A stretch of 64,000 nucleotides of DNA from Zychaea mexicana (lineage: Eukaryota; Mucoromycota; Mucoromycetes; Mucorales; Lichtheimiaceae): the NCBI RefSeq assembly GCF_025766255.1, contig NW_026516668.1:372001-436000 (forward strand), in the 5' to 3' direction. Positions 49,422 through 60,505 of this stretch are shown one piece after another. Position 1 is the stretch's first letter. Each line of letters starts with the position of its first letter. The translations under genes and the position numbers were made by a program. The notes beneath the pieces are model-generated. The model worked only from the letters and a program-made list of their open reading frames with translations, did no database searches and had not been told where the DNA came from.

Positions 49422-50077
49422 TAAGAAGATAAAACACAAATGAGCGTTAGCCTCCTCCTCACACGCATTCACCAAACCAAAAAGTCGTCCTTCTCCTCCT
49501 CTCCCCTTCTCTCACTCGTTTTCCGTACATACGCTATAGATAGACCACTACTCACCATTTCCTTTTATTTGTATTATTCTACTTTTTTGTCATCTCTTTC
49601 TACGTACTTAAGCTATATTGTATTAATTAATGTATTTCTACTGTTATTTTGTCTGTTACTATAAGTGTGATCAGTATATCATATACAAAGTGATGCGCTG
49701 CCCATATATATGATCATTGGCAGTTTGTTTTGTTATTATATCTCGTTCCGATATAGAACAACAGCATATCTTACAGCGGTTTCTGTAACGATACTATGTG
49801 ATTTATTTCCATTGCTTTTCTTCGTCCTGGCTCTTTTCTCACATGACATTGCATCCCAGCTCTTTTCTATAGTACAGTTTGTGGTTATAGTAGTCATCAA
49901 GCTTGTTTGGTATGACATCACCGCGAGAGGTTCCCAATAATCCACATCCTTGATGTTTGAGAAAGATTGTGAAGCTTCTCGTGCCAGAACATGGTTCAAG
50001 TACGCCGCTGAACGATTCAGTGGTTTTTGGTACTTGTGTTGATGATGATGATGAGGCCACAGTATTTATTGGTGTTG
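49422..50077. other. Boi-like 3' flank and possible tail of the decayed F-box gene
   Basis: AT-rich sequence. Minus-strand frames at 49736-49999 and 49839-50117 could be the 3' part of the pseudogene at 50.1-51.2 kb, read in shifted frames; they carry no recognisable motif. Confidence 0.3.
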
Positions 50078-51199
50078 CTAATGATTGCTCACCTTTATCC
50101 AGGGCTTCCATAACCATATCATATCATCGATTATTTCCTCAAGGTCATCAAAATCGTTCACTTCGTCATCCACTTCTTCCTCCTCCTGTCCTATAGTCAG
50201 TGTATCTGCTGTGAGTAGGCCATGTCCGAGATTCTTTGTTGATCCACTCTTGTGCATATCCTTTATAAACACCTGGTAGAAGGCTCCTGATTTTCCACTA
50301 AAAATATGGGGGTGCACAATCAAAGATTTTTGTATCATCTACAATGTCGTTCCAGCGACATTCTTGGAGCCATCGCCGCATATAGCGGCATATAGCTAAC
50401 GTGTTGATCCCCTCTTGAGTGGCGTTCGGATGATCTTTGCGTAAACGCGGATCATCTGCTGTCCTTTGAAGCTATTCAAGGTCCTCCCTTATTATTGCCA
50501 CCGTACTTCCTGGATCTGTTGCTCGTGATGCTTGACGCATCAGGTGGGTTGATTCTGGTGCTGCTGAAGCAATCGAGTGACTATGGCTTCAAAGTCACCA
50601 GCCGTTTCTCGTACTTTGCTGATATTGGTTTCCATGGATTCCACTTGATGTTATTCAATACTGGGCGTAGCACCTGCAGAAGATTTCGTCGCCTTCGTCA
50701 GCAAGTTTTGATGCACTGGTCAACTTGGTAGCTACGTTCCGCTCGCTCACAAGTTTGGTTGTATATACATAGATCGCAGATCTGCAAAGTGTCTAGTGCG
50801 TAATCCAATGACACGTCAAATCGTCATCCCATGTATAGCACTCATCGCAAATGGAGTAGTGTACTGGCGATCTTCTTGGGTGAGTGTCGTCATCATTTTT
50901 GTCACTATTTATCTTATCACCGTCGACGCTGTCATCTATATAAGTCTTCCACAAGCTTTGCTGTCTAGCAAAGTTGTTTTCCAGACTGCCAACAATTGGG
51001 CAATTTTACTGGGAGCCGTGGATACTTGTGTAAGAGTAAGCAGTTGTGAAGGTGTGATATACTCCAATATCGTTCGCCACACCTCAAACGGTAACACATT
51101 CGGCGTAGTAAAGCGATCCTGTTGCTGATACCGTTCATTATTCTGTTGCTGCGCCTGTGTCGTAACATGTGTCAGGCTTCTTGAGCTGGATGTAGTCAT
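50078..51199 (-). pseudogene. Decayed F-box gene A
   Basis: The ATG at 51199 opens a frame with a Gln/Ser-rich leader and an F-box (VLPFEVWRTILEYITPSQLL). Thereafter the coding trace jumps frames. A frame with QSLWKTYIDDS (typical end of an F-box) stops. A second frame carries cysteine-rich segments (YSICDECYTWDDDLTCHW, LQICDLCIYNQTC) with stops, and a third continues to an acidic stretch near 50150 (EEEEVDDEVNDFDDLEE). No intron of normal size explains the jumps. It is best read as an inactivated member of the F-box family. Confidence 0.6.
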
Positions 51200-51599
51200 A
51201 ACGATCGTAGGTGGACGAGTACTGCAGAAAGAAAACAAAGAACAGAGAAGAAAATGTCAAAAAATGGTGACAAGTGATTATATAAGTTTTTCTATACAGC
51301 CGTATATGTTTTCTCTTTCTTTTTGCTTTCTCAACGAAAATCTTTTTCTTTGCAATGAATGTATTGAAAAACATACCACAAACAAAAAGGGTGCTCTTTA
51401 TCTACTTAGCCCTTTTCCATTCCTTTCATTCGTTGCATTTATGTATGTATATACGCCTTCATCTGTTTACAATTATTCATATATGATATCTTTTTTTTCG
51501 CGCACTTTTCTTCTTGATTCTATTTATTGTTAAGATCACTTGTTACATAGTTATGTATGATAATTAAGAAACACCCACAGCGCAGTCACCATCAGGGTA

Positions 51600-51720
51600 T
51601 TAAAATCACGCTCACAGACATTGCCCATTGATTAACTTGGAGCAGTGGATAGAGTATCAGGCTGCGTAAAAAGAGACAATGTAGCACTACATAGTAGGCG
51701 GTTCTTAGTCTTCCTAATGT
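51600..51720 (+). other. tRNA-like fragment (A-box type)
   Basis: Around 51640-51670 the string TGGAGCAGTGGATAGAG followed by TATCAGGCTGCG resembles the D-arm and anticodon-arm 5' side of a tRNA (A box). A GGTTCTTAGTC stretch about 55 bp later is a poor B box. No closed cloverleaf can be drawn. It may be a decayed tRNA or a tRNA-derived SINE head. Confidence 0.3.
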
Positions 51721-51980
51721 GTGAGCTAGAAGAAGAAGATTATTTCAGTCAGCCTTCATAAAGTAGTGCCTTCTTTTTTAGGCCTTATTCCGTCGCTTTT
51801 ACAACATGGCGACGAAATGTGGGTTTTACCGCTGCTGGTGCTGCTGTTACTAGAATATCTCATAGGCGTTGCTGTTTACTTGTTCAAGACATAGCACGCA
51901 TCCAAGTGCCATGCTAGATCCACACCCCCGTTGTATTCTGTTCGTAATTCGCAGGATTCTATGCCATTGGAATGTAGATA

Positions 51981-52618
51981 TCAGTTTTGTAGCGTGACCA
52001 TTGTAGGACAAACAATATTGCATTGGCGACACGCCTTGGATACAGTCATGCACCGAAGGATGTCACCAAAAGAGAGCTCGTTTAGGATCACGGTGAGCAT
52101 CATGTCCATACGCTTTTCAAGCATATGGTGAGCTTCATTGGAGAGGTAGAATAATGTGTCTGTCAGCGGATTATATCAGAACTTGCGGAACCCTCCTTCA
52201 CCGTTATTCAGAACCCTGCGCATATCGTTATTGCTTTCTTGAATCTCTTTTGACCGATAAGAATACGTGTGGCGATAACATTTGCTCTCAAATAGCCTGG
52301 GAAGTTGTCGACAAAAAATACGGCGTCACTGTACACCTTTACGACTTTGCCCTGTTGCGCGTATGCTTCGACGCGGACTGCCAGGAACTGCTCTAGATAT
52401 ATGTGTACCCGATCGAGTGCTGAGGTAGATTCATGAACTGCTGTCGCGAGATTGCGTGCTTGGAGGGCTTCGCTTTGATTTACATGCAAAGTGTCTTCCA
52501 GTGAAGCCAGCGATGGCAACTTGGTCACAGAGTCCATGTGGGGATCGTGAGTTGTGACGATCCCATCAGTACGCCGTTGAGAAGTACTTTGTGTTGGGCA
52601 ACAGCGAGAACAGGCCAT
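51981..52618 (-). pseudogene. Decayed TPR/F-box gene B
   Basis: The ATG at 52618 opens 137 codons containing TPR-like helices (YLEQFLAVRVEAYAQQGKVV, GYLRANVIATRILIGQKRFK). The frame ends abruptly at about 52208. The neighbouring frame continues without a gap (RVLNNGEGG), meets a TGA, then encodes a clear F-box (LTVILNELSFGDILRCMTVSK) before the next stop at 51981. One frameshift and one nonsense codon therefore separate TPR and F-box halves that are joined in the intact gene at 29.9-32.3 kb. Confidence 0.65.
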
Positions 52619-53037
52619 ACTATTATAGCAACGACTTTTAGCTGTCACTTATGTCTCAGTTGCCATCGCAAACGTCTATTACATCAAAGCGACAAAAGCT
52701 CGCGTGAAATACGCCTTTCAAAAATGAAATATTTGTAAAGGGAAACAGATGGAAGAGCTCTTTTATTATTTCAAATAATGTAAGAAAAATAACAAAGGTG
52801 AAAAAAGTGTCTAGCTGAAGAAAAAGAAGAAGGCATTGGCAGTTCTCTCGTCCATTAATTTGACAATAAACGAGAAAGAAGGAGGTTGAGAAGGGCACAA
52901 AGTACCTTTCAACCTCCATGTCCACCACAGCCTCAGTCCCAGCTCGAAGCTGGAACCTACACCGCCAATCCTTCCAGCAAGCCTTTCGGCAAGCCTTCAG
53001 GAATGACACCAATGCCAATGCCTTTTCCGTCAATTCC
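52619..53037. other. Spacer with GC-rich repetitive end
   Basis: No supported gene. The right part (from about 52900) is GC-richer and contains short internal repeats (AAGCCTTTCGGCAAGCCTTC). The plus strand is open from 52886 to 53170 with Pro/Ser-rich content. Confidence 0.3.
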
Positions 53038-53361
53038 TTATTCCCTCAATTCCTCAAGCGTTATTTCAAGACTATCTGACAGACACACCATACTCCGGAG
53101 AGTACGGCGAGTCCAGGCTATAACAGACACGCTTGTATCGTCCAAGGCGGGACCCGATCGTTCAGGATAGCCACTGAAGGTGATCGAGCTCTTTTGCGCG
53201 GGGCCGATGCGACAATGCTCTCCCAAAATGAACAATAGACCTCGACGTAGCGCCCACCTTTGTGTCAAGCCAGGAGTCGAACCTGCAAACGTGCCCAGAA
53301 ACACTACCGACACATACAAAAAGTTGGTGGACCTTTGAAAAAGGCCACTACGGTTATTCAC
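53038..53361 (-). other. Open frame of 107 codons in a GC-rich island
   Basis: The minus strand is open from just after a good acceptor (GTGTTTTAG, about 53366) to a TAA at 53038, with no ATG at its start, so it could be an internal or terminal exon. It contains a hydrophobic stretch (FLYVSVVFLGTFAG). No family recognised. A perfect Pol III B-box-like string lies inside (GGTTCGACTCC, minus strand, near 53276-53286). Confidence 0.2.
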
Positions 53362-54358
53362 AGCTAAAACACAGGTGTGAGCATGTGTAAAGCAGCAGAC
53401 GCAGGGTTATAAAGGAATTTACCTGTGATTGGCAAGGGCGCCTTTATGACGATTACGACTGCGCGAAATAGAAAAGCATGGAGATAAGGGAAAGAGAAGC
53501 GAAAAGGCAACTGAGCTGAGATAGCCGGACTTTACAACTATCGCAAAAAATGAGTGGGAATACTTGTCGATTTTGATTGGCCGTCGCTTGCATAGCAAAC
53601 TTTTCAAAGCAATCGTTGTATTTACGTTTCCGTAGTACACGCCAGAGAATGAACACACATTGAAAGTTAAAGACACATGAGCGCTTTTTCGAGTCCTCCA
53701 CTTTCGAATGTCTCGTATCATAATGCAGCATGTTGCTAGGCTTCTCTTTGTTAGATACGCATAACACAGAAACGAAGCTGTGTGTAGTATAAAACCACAC
53801 GACTTTTAAAATCGATACGGACAACTCATCCCAATTCACCGTCTTATCAATTAGAGCTGATATAGACAATACATAATCACTACCATATCAATATCAATAA
53901 TCCCTCAAACATCGATCACAAATGAGAATAAATCAGAACTAACCGTTGTTCTATTCTCGTAATTAGTCGACACTTCCTTTCTATCCAAATACCTGGGTTG
54001 ATCAAATTATCACCTGTCGAAAAGCATGAATAACACACGAAGGTGGCACTGCATCAAAGAACACACTGATTAAGGCGAAAATAACTCCTTTCACTCGGAA
54101 GACAACATCTATCATCATGGCATCCAAACTATACCTTCCTCATCTTCTTGATCTTGGAAATATTCAATATCCAGCATCTCTGCGATCCGGCCATTAGTTT
54201 ATCCCCACAAAAGTCTATCACAACAGACAGAATAGACGTGCTCAGGTCAGTGAGCGTACGTGTCAAAGTAAAATAGCTTACTTTTTGGGATTATTTCTAA
54301 TGCTACCAGGGGTACGAGGGCGGATCCCAGTCTACGTGCATCAACTTGCTCTGGTCGT
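53362..54358. other. Intergenic, no gene seen
   Basis: AT-rich with scattered short frames; the minus-strand frame of 138 codons at 53453-53869 lacks an obvious domain. Confidence 0.3.
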
Positions 54359-54812
54359 TTATGGAATCTCTTCATCTTCTTCTAGGACTTGCTCGTCACC
54401 GGCTTCGGTCTCTTCGTCATCGGCAACCTCAACCAACAGAGGAGCGAGAGAAAGGAAATGGACAGGAGAAGTGGGAGCATAGTGGTGGAGTGGAAGGGAC
54501 GGCTGCAGGCTGGGCGAGAATTGCGGCGGCGAGGAGGAGATGGTCGAACGTGAATGGTACGAGAGTTGTAATGCCGCGTCAGGGTCATAAGGAGTAGTGG
54601 CTATGTTGTTATCGTCCAAGTTATAATAGCCTATACTCTTTGGTGCTTATCGTATGATGATTCATCGTAAGAAAAGAAGAGAAGAAGAACAACGCGCTTT
54701 CTGTATCCTGCTTCCTTTTCGTAGTTGCTCTGATCTGCACAAAGCATGTCAACGGAATTTTCCTTTTCCGGTTCACTCCACCCATGATTTCTTTACCGCT
54801 CACAGTGAACAT
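54359..54812 (-). other. Possible two-part coding remnant or unresolved small gene
   Basis: The minus strand shows a frame beginning MFTVSGKEIMGGVN (54812) and, in another phase, a frame to 54359 that is Ser/Pro-rich with a strongly acidic end (VEVADDEETEAGDEQVLEED). The second has a possible acceptor (CCAAAG) but no donor that joins both with confidence. Function unknown. Confidence 0.2.
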
Positions 54813-54985
54813 TCTTCTTTATGAGGCTTGCTTTATAACCACGCTGCATAAGAAAGCTGCTTATTGCCATGGCATTCAGTAGTCATGACAATCCATGTTC
54901 TCGAAAGCCGCTTGTTGCCAGGGCAAGCATGTCAAAACACATTTTATTTTATTCGCGTCACCGATTTTGACCAATTCCGAGCGAA

Positions 54986-55333
54986 ATGGCGGCTGCTCTT
55001 GCGAAGCGATTCGCAGCGCTTTTTTCACACAACCGCAACCAGCGCAATGGGCAGACTCGTAGCAGCACGCACATACTCAACCCTTGTTTTTTCGAGGCTC
55101 TGAGGCCAAGTTACGATGTTTTTTGTGCAGGGTCTCCATTGTACTTTGCTGTCATGCTCGGCTTCTTCATGCGCAGACCTTCCGTGCTGGCCGTGAATAA
55201 ATTGGGGGGTGGGGGTTGGTGGGGGGATGAAACCAAAGTCGGGGGATGTCACTCGTCCGAGCGAAAACACTACACTGTATACGCTTATGGAGGTGTGGTT
55301 TTAGACTGCTTGTCGTCTTTAGTCTCGCATTGA
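54986..55333 (+). CDS. Orphan ORF, 115 codons, unknown
   Basis: ATG-started frame, basic N-terminus (MAAALAKRFAALFSHNRNQR), a Gly/Trp-rich patch from a G-run near 55205, no known domain. The opposite strand is also open over most of it. Doubtful. Confidence 0.15.
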   Translation: MAAALAKRFAALFSHNRNQRNGQTRSSTHILNPCFFEALRPSYDVFCAGSPLYFAVMLGFFMRRPSVLAVNKLGGGGWWGDETKVGGCHSSERKHYTVYAYGGVVLDCLSSLVSH

Positions 55334-55528
55334 GCTCGCTCGGTGGTCAGCTTAACGAACGATAATCGTAAGCTGGCAAGCGTGGTGGATGCAGAGAAAG
55401 GGATTCTTTTCAAGAAAAACAGCGTCGATCGTATATCCTATCTGTCTGCTTTTCCTAGGGTGCGCGTGAAGTATGATACATGCGAAAAAAGCAAACCAGA
55501 TTGGCTCGGAACGTATCCTCCGAACTAA

Positions 55529-55632
55529 CTTTTTTTCCTTTCCATTTTTCTCGCGAACTGAACTACGTGATGTGCATTGGAATAATAAAACTTTTTTCCT
55601 TTCCATTATTTTCGCGAACTGAACTACGCGAA
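55529..55632 (+). repeat. Direct duplication of about 40 bp
   Basis: Two copies, about 55529-55569 and 55591-55630, share a T-run, CCTTTCCATT and TCGCGAACTGAACTACG; the period is about 62 bp. Confidence 0.75.
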
Positions 55633-56041
55633 CACAGAAAGTAAAAAAAAAAAGATAAAAAACAGTGCCAAAGTGTGATAATGCGCGTTGTGATCGTGTT
55701 ACTGTCGTCTGTCATTGTTGTGCACGGAGCTTATCTTTGCCTATTTTAGTTTTTTGTACGCAAAAAAAAAGATACAGGAAAGGAAAAAAAAGCAAGCGTC
55801 CCTTCAGAATCTCATTGGGCCCAGACCAGCGTTCTTTTTGGAAATGAACTTTGCCCATAAAAAGACACCCATTTTCCGCAGCGTGTTGCTTCCTCGCTTT
55901 TTCTTTCACTTTTCACTTTTCACTTTTTCACGATCACATATGGTAAGTTCCTCTCTTTTTTTCTCTCTTTTTTCTGTGGATGTGTGGGGAGGGAGGGGGG
56001 GGCTAACGCGGGTTTTTGTGGGTCGTGGGTGGGTGGGTGGT

Positions 56042-56590
56042 GCTTGTTTTGTAGGCATGGGCGACGAAGGTGCAAGGTAGGTGGTTGAAGGTAAGTGAGT
56101 GGGTGGGTGGGTGGGTGGGTGGTGGTGCTTGTTTTGTAGGCACGGGCGACGAAGGCGTAAAGGTAGGTGGTTGAAGGTAAGTGAGTGAGTGGGTGGGTGG
56201 GTGGTGGTGCTTGTTTTGTAGGCACGGGCGACGAAGGCGTAAAGGTAGGTGGTTGAAGGTAAGTGAGTGGGTGGGTGGGTGGGTGGGTGGTGGTGCTTGT
56301 TTTGTAGGCACGGGCGACGAAGGCGTAAAGGTAGGTGGTTGAAGGTAAGTGAGTGGGTGTGTGGGTGGGTGGTGGTGCTTGTTTTGTAGGCACGGGCGAC
56401 GAAGGTGCAAGGTAGGTGGTTGAAGGTAAGTGAGTGGGTGTGTGGGTGGGTGGGTGGTGCTTGTTTTGTAAGCACAGGCGACGAAGGCGTAAGGTTGGTG
56501 GTTGAAGGTAAGTGAGTGGGTGCGTGGGTGGGTGGTGGTGCTTGTTTTGTAGGCATGGGCGACGAAGGCGTAAAGGTAGGTGGGTGGGGG
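56042..56590 (+). repeat. G-rich minisatellite, 80-85 bp unit, seven copies
   Basis: Unit starts (GCTTGTTTTGTA) at about 56042, 56127, 56209, 56294, 56377, 56459 and 56539. Each unit has a conserved block (TAGGCACGGGCGACGAAGG), GGTAGGTGGTTGAAGGTAAG, and a variable (GGGT)n run. Unit length differs only in the GGGT run. Copies one and three carry five tandem G-triplets. The minus strand is free of stops across the array in more than one frame because of this composition. Confidence 0.9.
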
Positions 56591-56699
56591 GGCGGGGAAA
56601 TGGTTGGTGAGACCGGACTGGGCATCTCAATACCAATCGACTTTCGATGATCCACAAAGCGACCAAGACAAGACCCTAGCTTTGTGGTAGAGGGTTACC

Positions 56700-57479
56700 G
56701 CCTAAGACATCGACACCCTATTATTGATTAGTAGTATAATGTACCAAATAAATATTTGTTTCCTCTTTGCGTTCAACGTGTTTGTGCGTGTTTGTTATTG
56801 TTGTATGCCTTCTTCATATATGCGAGCGAGACTCGTCATTCTCGACTCTAATTGTACAATGAAGACATTTGCATTGAGCAACGTAGTTGCCATTGGAGAT
56901 CGTCGCCAAAGTTACATTGATTTTGTCTTGAACAATGCTGTGAACAATGCTGTGATTCGCGAACAAAGGAGTCGACATTCAGAATGAGGCAGCCAACGCT
57001 GACGCAGGTCTGTTTGTTAAAGGCTATTATCAAATAGAAGGGCTGTAAACCAGATCCTCCTTCTCCTACCGTTACCGAGCTTCACAACTTTGTCCTTCAT
57101 ATACACTTTGCTTTGGATGACGTGTACTGCACGGTTATCAACTTCTGCGCCCTTATTCTTGTGATTATGGCTTCTTCTTGTGTGAGCTTCTTATTACAAT
57201 ACCAGTAATTTTTATTGTTTACAATGTCAACGATTCCCGGCGCAATCCATTTACTTTTTTCTAGGATCTTGTTGCTGAAACCCTGTAAACCCTGTCTGTG
57301 CGCCTTATGGCCTGACGGGTGCACGTATCTTCGTATTTAGAAACAGGCGGCGACACTGTCGGGGCACGCCCTGCATGATACCGGTGAAACATATTTCATA
57401 GGGCAAACAATACACGCGGACCCCATACGCCTTCTTCTTGACTTAACCGTGACTCTTCAGCACCTCTTCTGCACTTGGG
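56700..57479. other. Intergenic with minus-strand open frame 57097-57324
   Basis: The minus-strand frame of 75 codons begins MHPSGHKAHRQGLQGFS and is Lys-rich; possible remnant of the same element as 57480-57701. A tandem duplication of 12 bp (AACAATGCTGTG) occurs near 56931-56954. Confidence 0.2.
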
Positions 57480-57701
57480 TTATTTACCTTGGCTCTTCCT
57501 TCTTTGATTTTGGCTCTGGCTCTTGATTTTGCCTTTCTTGGTCCTGGCTTTCAGGCGTCGAGGCCCGAGGGCGGAGAAATTCTTTTCGATTTCTCGCCAT
57601 AGAGAAATGGTAGCATCCTTTTGGTTGGATGCCTTGTCTGCTGGTCTGGTCTGCCATGGTGGGGATCGCAACGGGGCGTCAGGTGCCACCGTAAAGCGCA
57701 T
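57480..57701 (-). CDS. Unknown 73-codon ORF or first exon, basic protein
   Basis: ATG-started frame in a GC-rich patch. Composition is convincingly protein-like: a Pro/Arg N-terminus, then LWREIEKNFSALGPRRLKAR and a Lys/Gln/Ser basic tail. A potential splice donor (CAAG|GTAAAT) lies just before its stop, so it may be a first exon. Suspected fragment of a retroelement ORF; I cannot name the family. Confidence 0.3.
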   Translation of the reverse strand: MRFTVAPDAPLRSPPWQTRPADKASNQKDATISLWREIEKNFSALGPRRLKARTKKGKIKSQSQNQRRKSQGK

Positions 57702-60505
57702 TCGACCCTCGGTAATCGATTATCAGCAACAGTATTCAATTGCCGTCCTTTTGGGTGTTTCGAGGGTCAGTTCCTTCCTTACTCCTTCCCTTTCCTCTTT
57801 TCTTTCCCCTTCCCTTCCCACCTTCCCCTTTCTCCATTCACAAGCAGTATTCAACCAATTGCTTGCACTCGACTCTCCAAACTATGTGTACACCATGGCT
57901 CCCGCTCGTTAGTATCAAGGATGGCTTGGGTTTGTGGTTGATTGATTTGAAGCCAATTGAATTAGGAGACCGGGACACCCAGGCAGGGGCACTTGGTGGT
58001 TTTCCCTCCCTCCCCCTTTTACATACTTCTTCTCTTTCTTCTTGCTTTCTTCATGCTTTTTGTATAGTCTGCAGGTTGTGCGAACTGCTTGTTGAGGGCA
58101 CTTTGTAAAAGTGCCTTCCTTTTTTCTGATTCAATTGTCCACTGATCGTGTTCGTTTAACAAAATTTGTGCTCTTCGGCAACTAACATTCATAAAGATAA
58201 CTTCCGTCTTTAGTAAAATGCTTCTTCACTCTATTGTTACAATGAATAAGCACCTGCTCTTTTACTTAATGCCCTGCCCAGCTCATTTGCGACTTTTCCT
58301 TATGAAGGAATTTTCCTGTCGCATAACCTTCTTGCAATTGTCAATTTCTTCCTGACTGTGAAGTTAATCATCTTCGCCGCTTCATTTGACAGTCAGGAAA
58401 GAACTCATGGTTTGGCGTGCAATGTCCCTGATCTTATTTAATGCTGACAATGTCAAAATGGCTCATAATAGATTCATAATTACTTTAAATTTGCAATGAC
58501 AATGACTTGATTGAATTTATAGATGAAAACTGGGGGCAACTGTTTGACATAAGCATAACGCACGGACCATGTATCACAATGTCAAATTGTTGTGAAACCC
58601 GTTGCCTAGCATTATCAGCGCTGGGCACGCCAGAAAATTTTGTCTTGCAACAGTAGGAACTCTTTTGAACTTACAACAAGTCCCTCGTGTTGTGTGCTAG
58701 AAACATCTTCCTTATAGAATCTGCACGGCACGCACTCTACAATCGAGATCTAGATGCCTTTAATACGAACTACTATCATATAATGCACATACTCATTAGT
58801 AGTAGCGTTTTAATGGCTTTTCATCAAATGCTAAATTCATGTGGATGTGTCCATCTTTTTTGGGTGGTCATATAAAATTCGAGCTGCCTTTGAAGTACCA
58901 TATATGTTATCAGCTGGAGGCGGTTCGACATATGTATAGCAACGCTTTTTTATATCACTACTTTTTCCCATTATCCGACTTGCTACGGTACACAGTTACG
59001 ATTGTTGAAGTCTTATGTCATACTTTTCACTTCGCCCACGTATGGTATAAAACATAATCAGTTGGCCCGCGAAGCAACTAGTTCCTTGGGACAGTACGTT
59101 GTGATGATTCTCAAGCTTTGGACCGCCATCCGATGGCTTGTCGTGTAAGGTTACTACATATACCAATACGATTCTAAAAGTAAATCTTCAAGTGTCTTCA
59201 GAAAAATCAAAAAGTCCTTTTGCTATATTCAAAGTAAGTTTGTACAGCATCTTACCGTCGCCAGCTGTATTGCACTTTTCCTATTTATAAAAACATTGAC
59301 TACTCTAGGCCAGCATTGATTTGGCGGTCTCCCTTGATGGATGATGGAATGTACATACTGTAAACGTCTGTCATCGCTTGACAGACCAAGCCACATATCT
59401 TACGTACTTTTTAAACTTAGAGCGCCATTCCTTAAGTGCTGCACTACATTGCACCTGCTCTCAAAAAGTCAAATGTTCAAAACTGTTAGCTGAATTTTCA
59501 GTTTGATTCTTTTGTTCGTCTTGATGAAGACGGGCGTTAACTGCTACCGAGGGAAGCTCACAAACGGATAAGCCTTAGTGGACATGACCGTATCTTGCCT
59601 CCGTGTCGTAGTGTTCCGTAGTGAGAACGTTGCTATAACGCCTATCAAAAACAATTGAACCCTTGGCGATCAAATCCGGAGAGTTACAGAGGGACAGAGG
59701 AAAGAGAAAATGATAAAGAAAGAGAGTAAAATTTTTTAAGCGATACCAAAAACGGAAGTAAAAACGACGGCCTGATGGGAGTAACTCCAAGCGTTATATT
59801 CAAATAGTTCGCCCTTGTTGGCATCCCTTTAATCGTCCTAAAATACATCTTCGGCAGTTTGTTCACGCTGCGTATGCCTGTGTTTGGGGTAGCTGAAAGT
59901 TATGAATAACGGCACTCAAGTGAGATCCATCCTCTCGCCCATTTCATGCATCATTCATAGTCAATTTTGCCTCTCAACAAACTAGTTGGACACTTTCATA
60001 GGCGTTGCCAATCATTTTTTAGAGAGCCAATTGCACGCTATAAACTCCACAGTACACAAACAAAACTACCGGAAAGCAGCTCAAAACTGGAGAGGATACA
60101 TACATGAACTGAAAAACCGTAGTTACAAGGCAAAGTAACAACACTGAATGAGACATGTCTTACAGCAAATGTATGTACGTGTTAACCCTTTTTGCATCAG
60201 CAAGGACAGAAAAGTACAGTTTATACGCACAGGAGTTGTATAATTGATAGTAACATGATGTTAAGCGCTTTGCTTACCAGTTGTAGATAGCAGCAGCCTT
60301 GCGAGACACTATTGCTATTGCTATTGGTAATCCATATCCGTATGTATGTTTTTCCCGTTATTGCAATGCATTGTAGCGTATGTTAGAAACATAATCACCA
60401 AGTGGCTCTTCCTTGATTACAAAGATGAATACGCTTGATACTTCGTCTCAAATACGTTGACACACAAAGACACATCGTTCATCTACAAAAATGCCGCCAA
60501 ATAGG
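57702..60505. other. Gene-poor region
   Basis: No coding region supported. It contains pyrimidine-rich tracts (57776-57840) and an imperfect inverted repeat at 58346-58403. Minus-strand frames near 59575-59866 are short and unsupported. Confidence 0.4.
58346..58403. repeat. Imperfect inverted repeat (hairpin)
   Basis: TTCTTCCTGACTGT (58346-58359) is complementary to ACAGTCAGGAAAGAA (58389-58403) apart from one inserted base. An inner GAAG/CTTC pair extends the stem. Loop under 30 nt. Confidence 0.7.

Noticed and set aside
56042..56590. CRISPR-like regular spacing of repeats
   Set aside because: The genome is eukaryotic, the whole unit including the spacer part is repeated, and there is no spacer diversity.
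55906..56666. Minus-strand ORFs of about 249 and 248 codons, Pro/Thr/His-rich
   Set aside because: They are open only because the GGGT minisatellite contains no stops on that strand; unit lengths are not multiples of three, so no consistent protein repeat exists.
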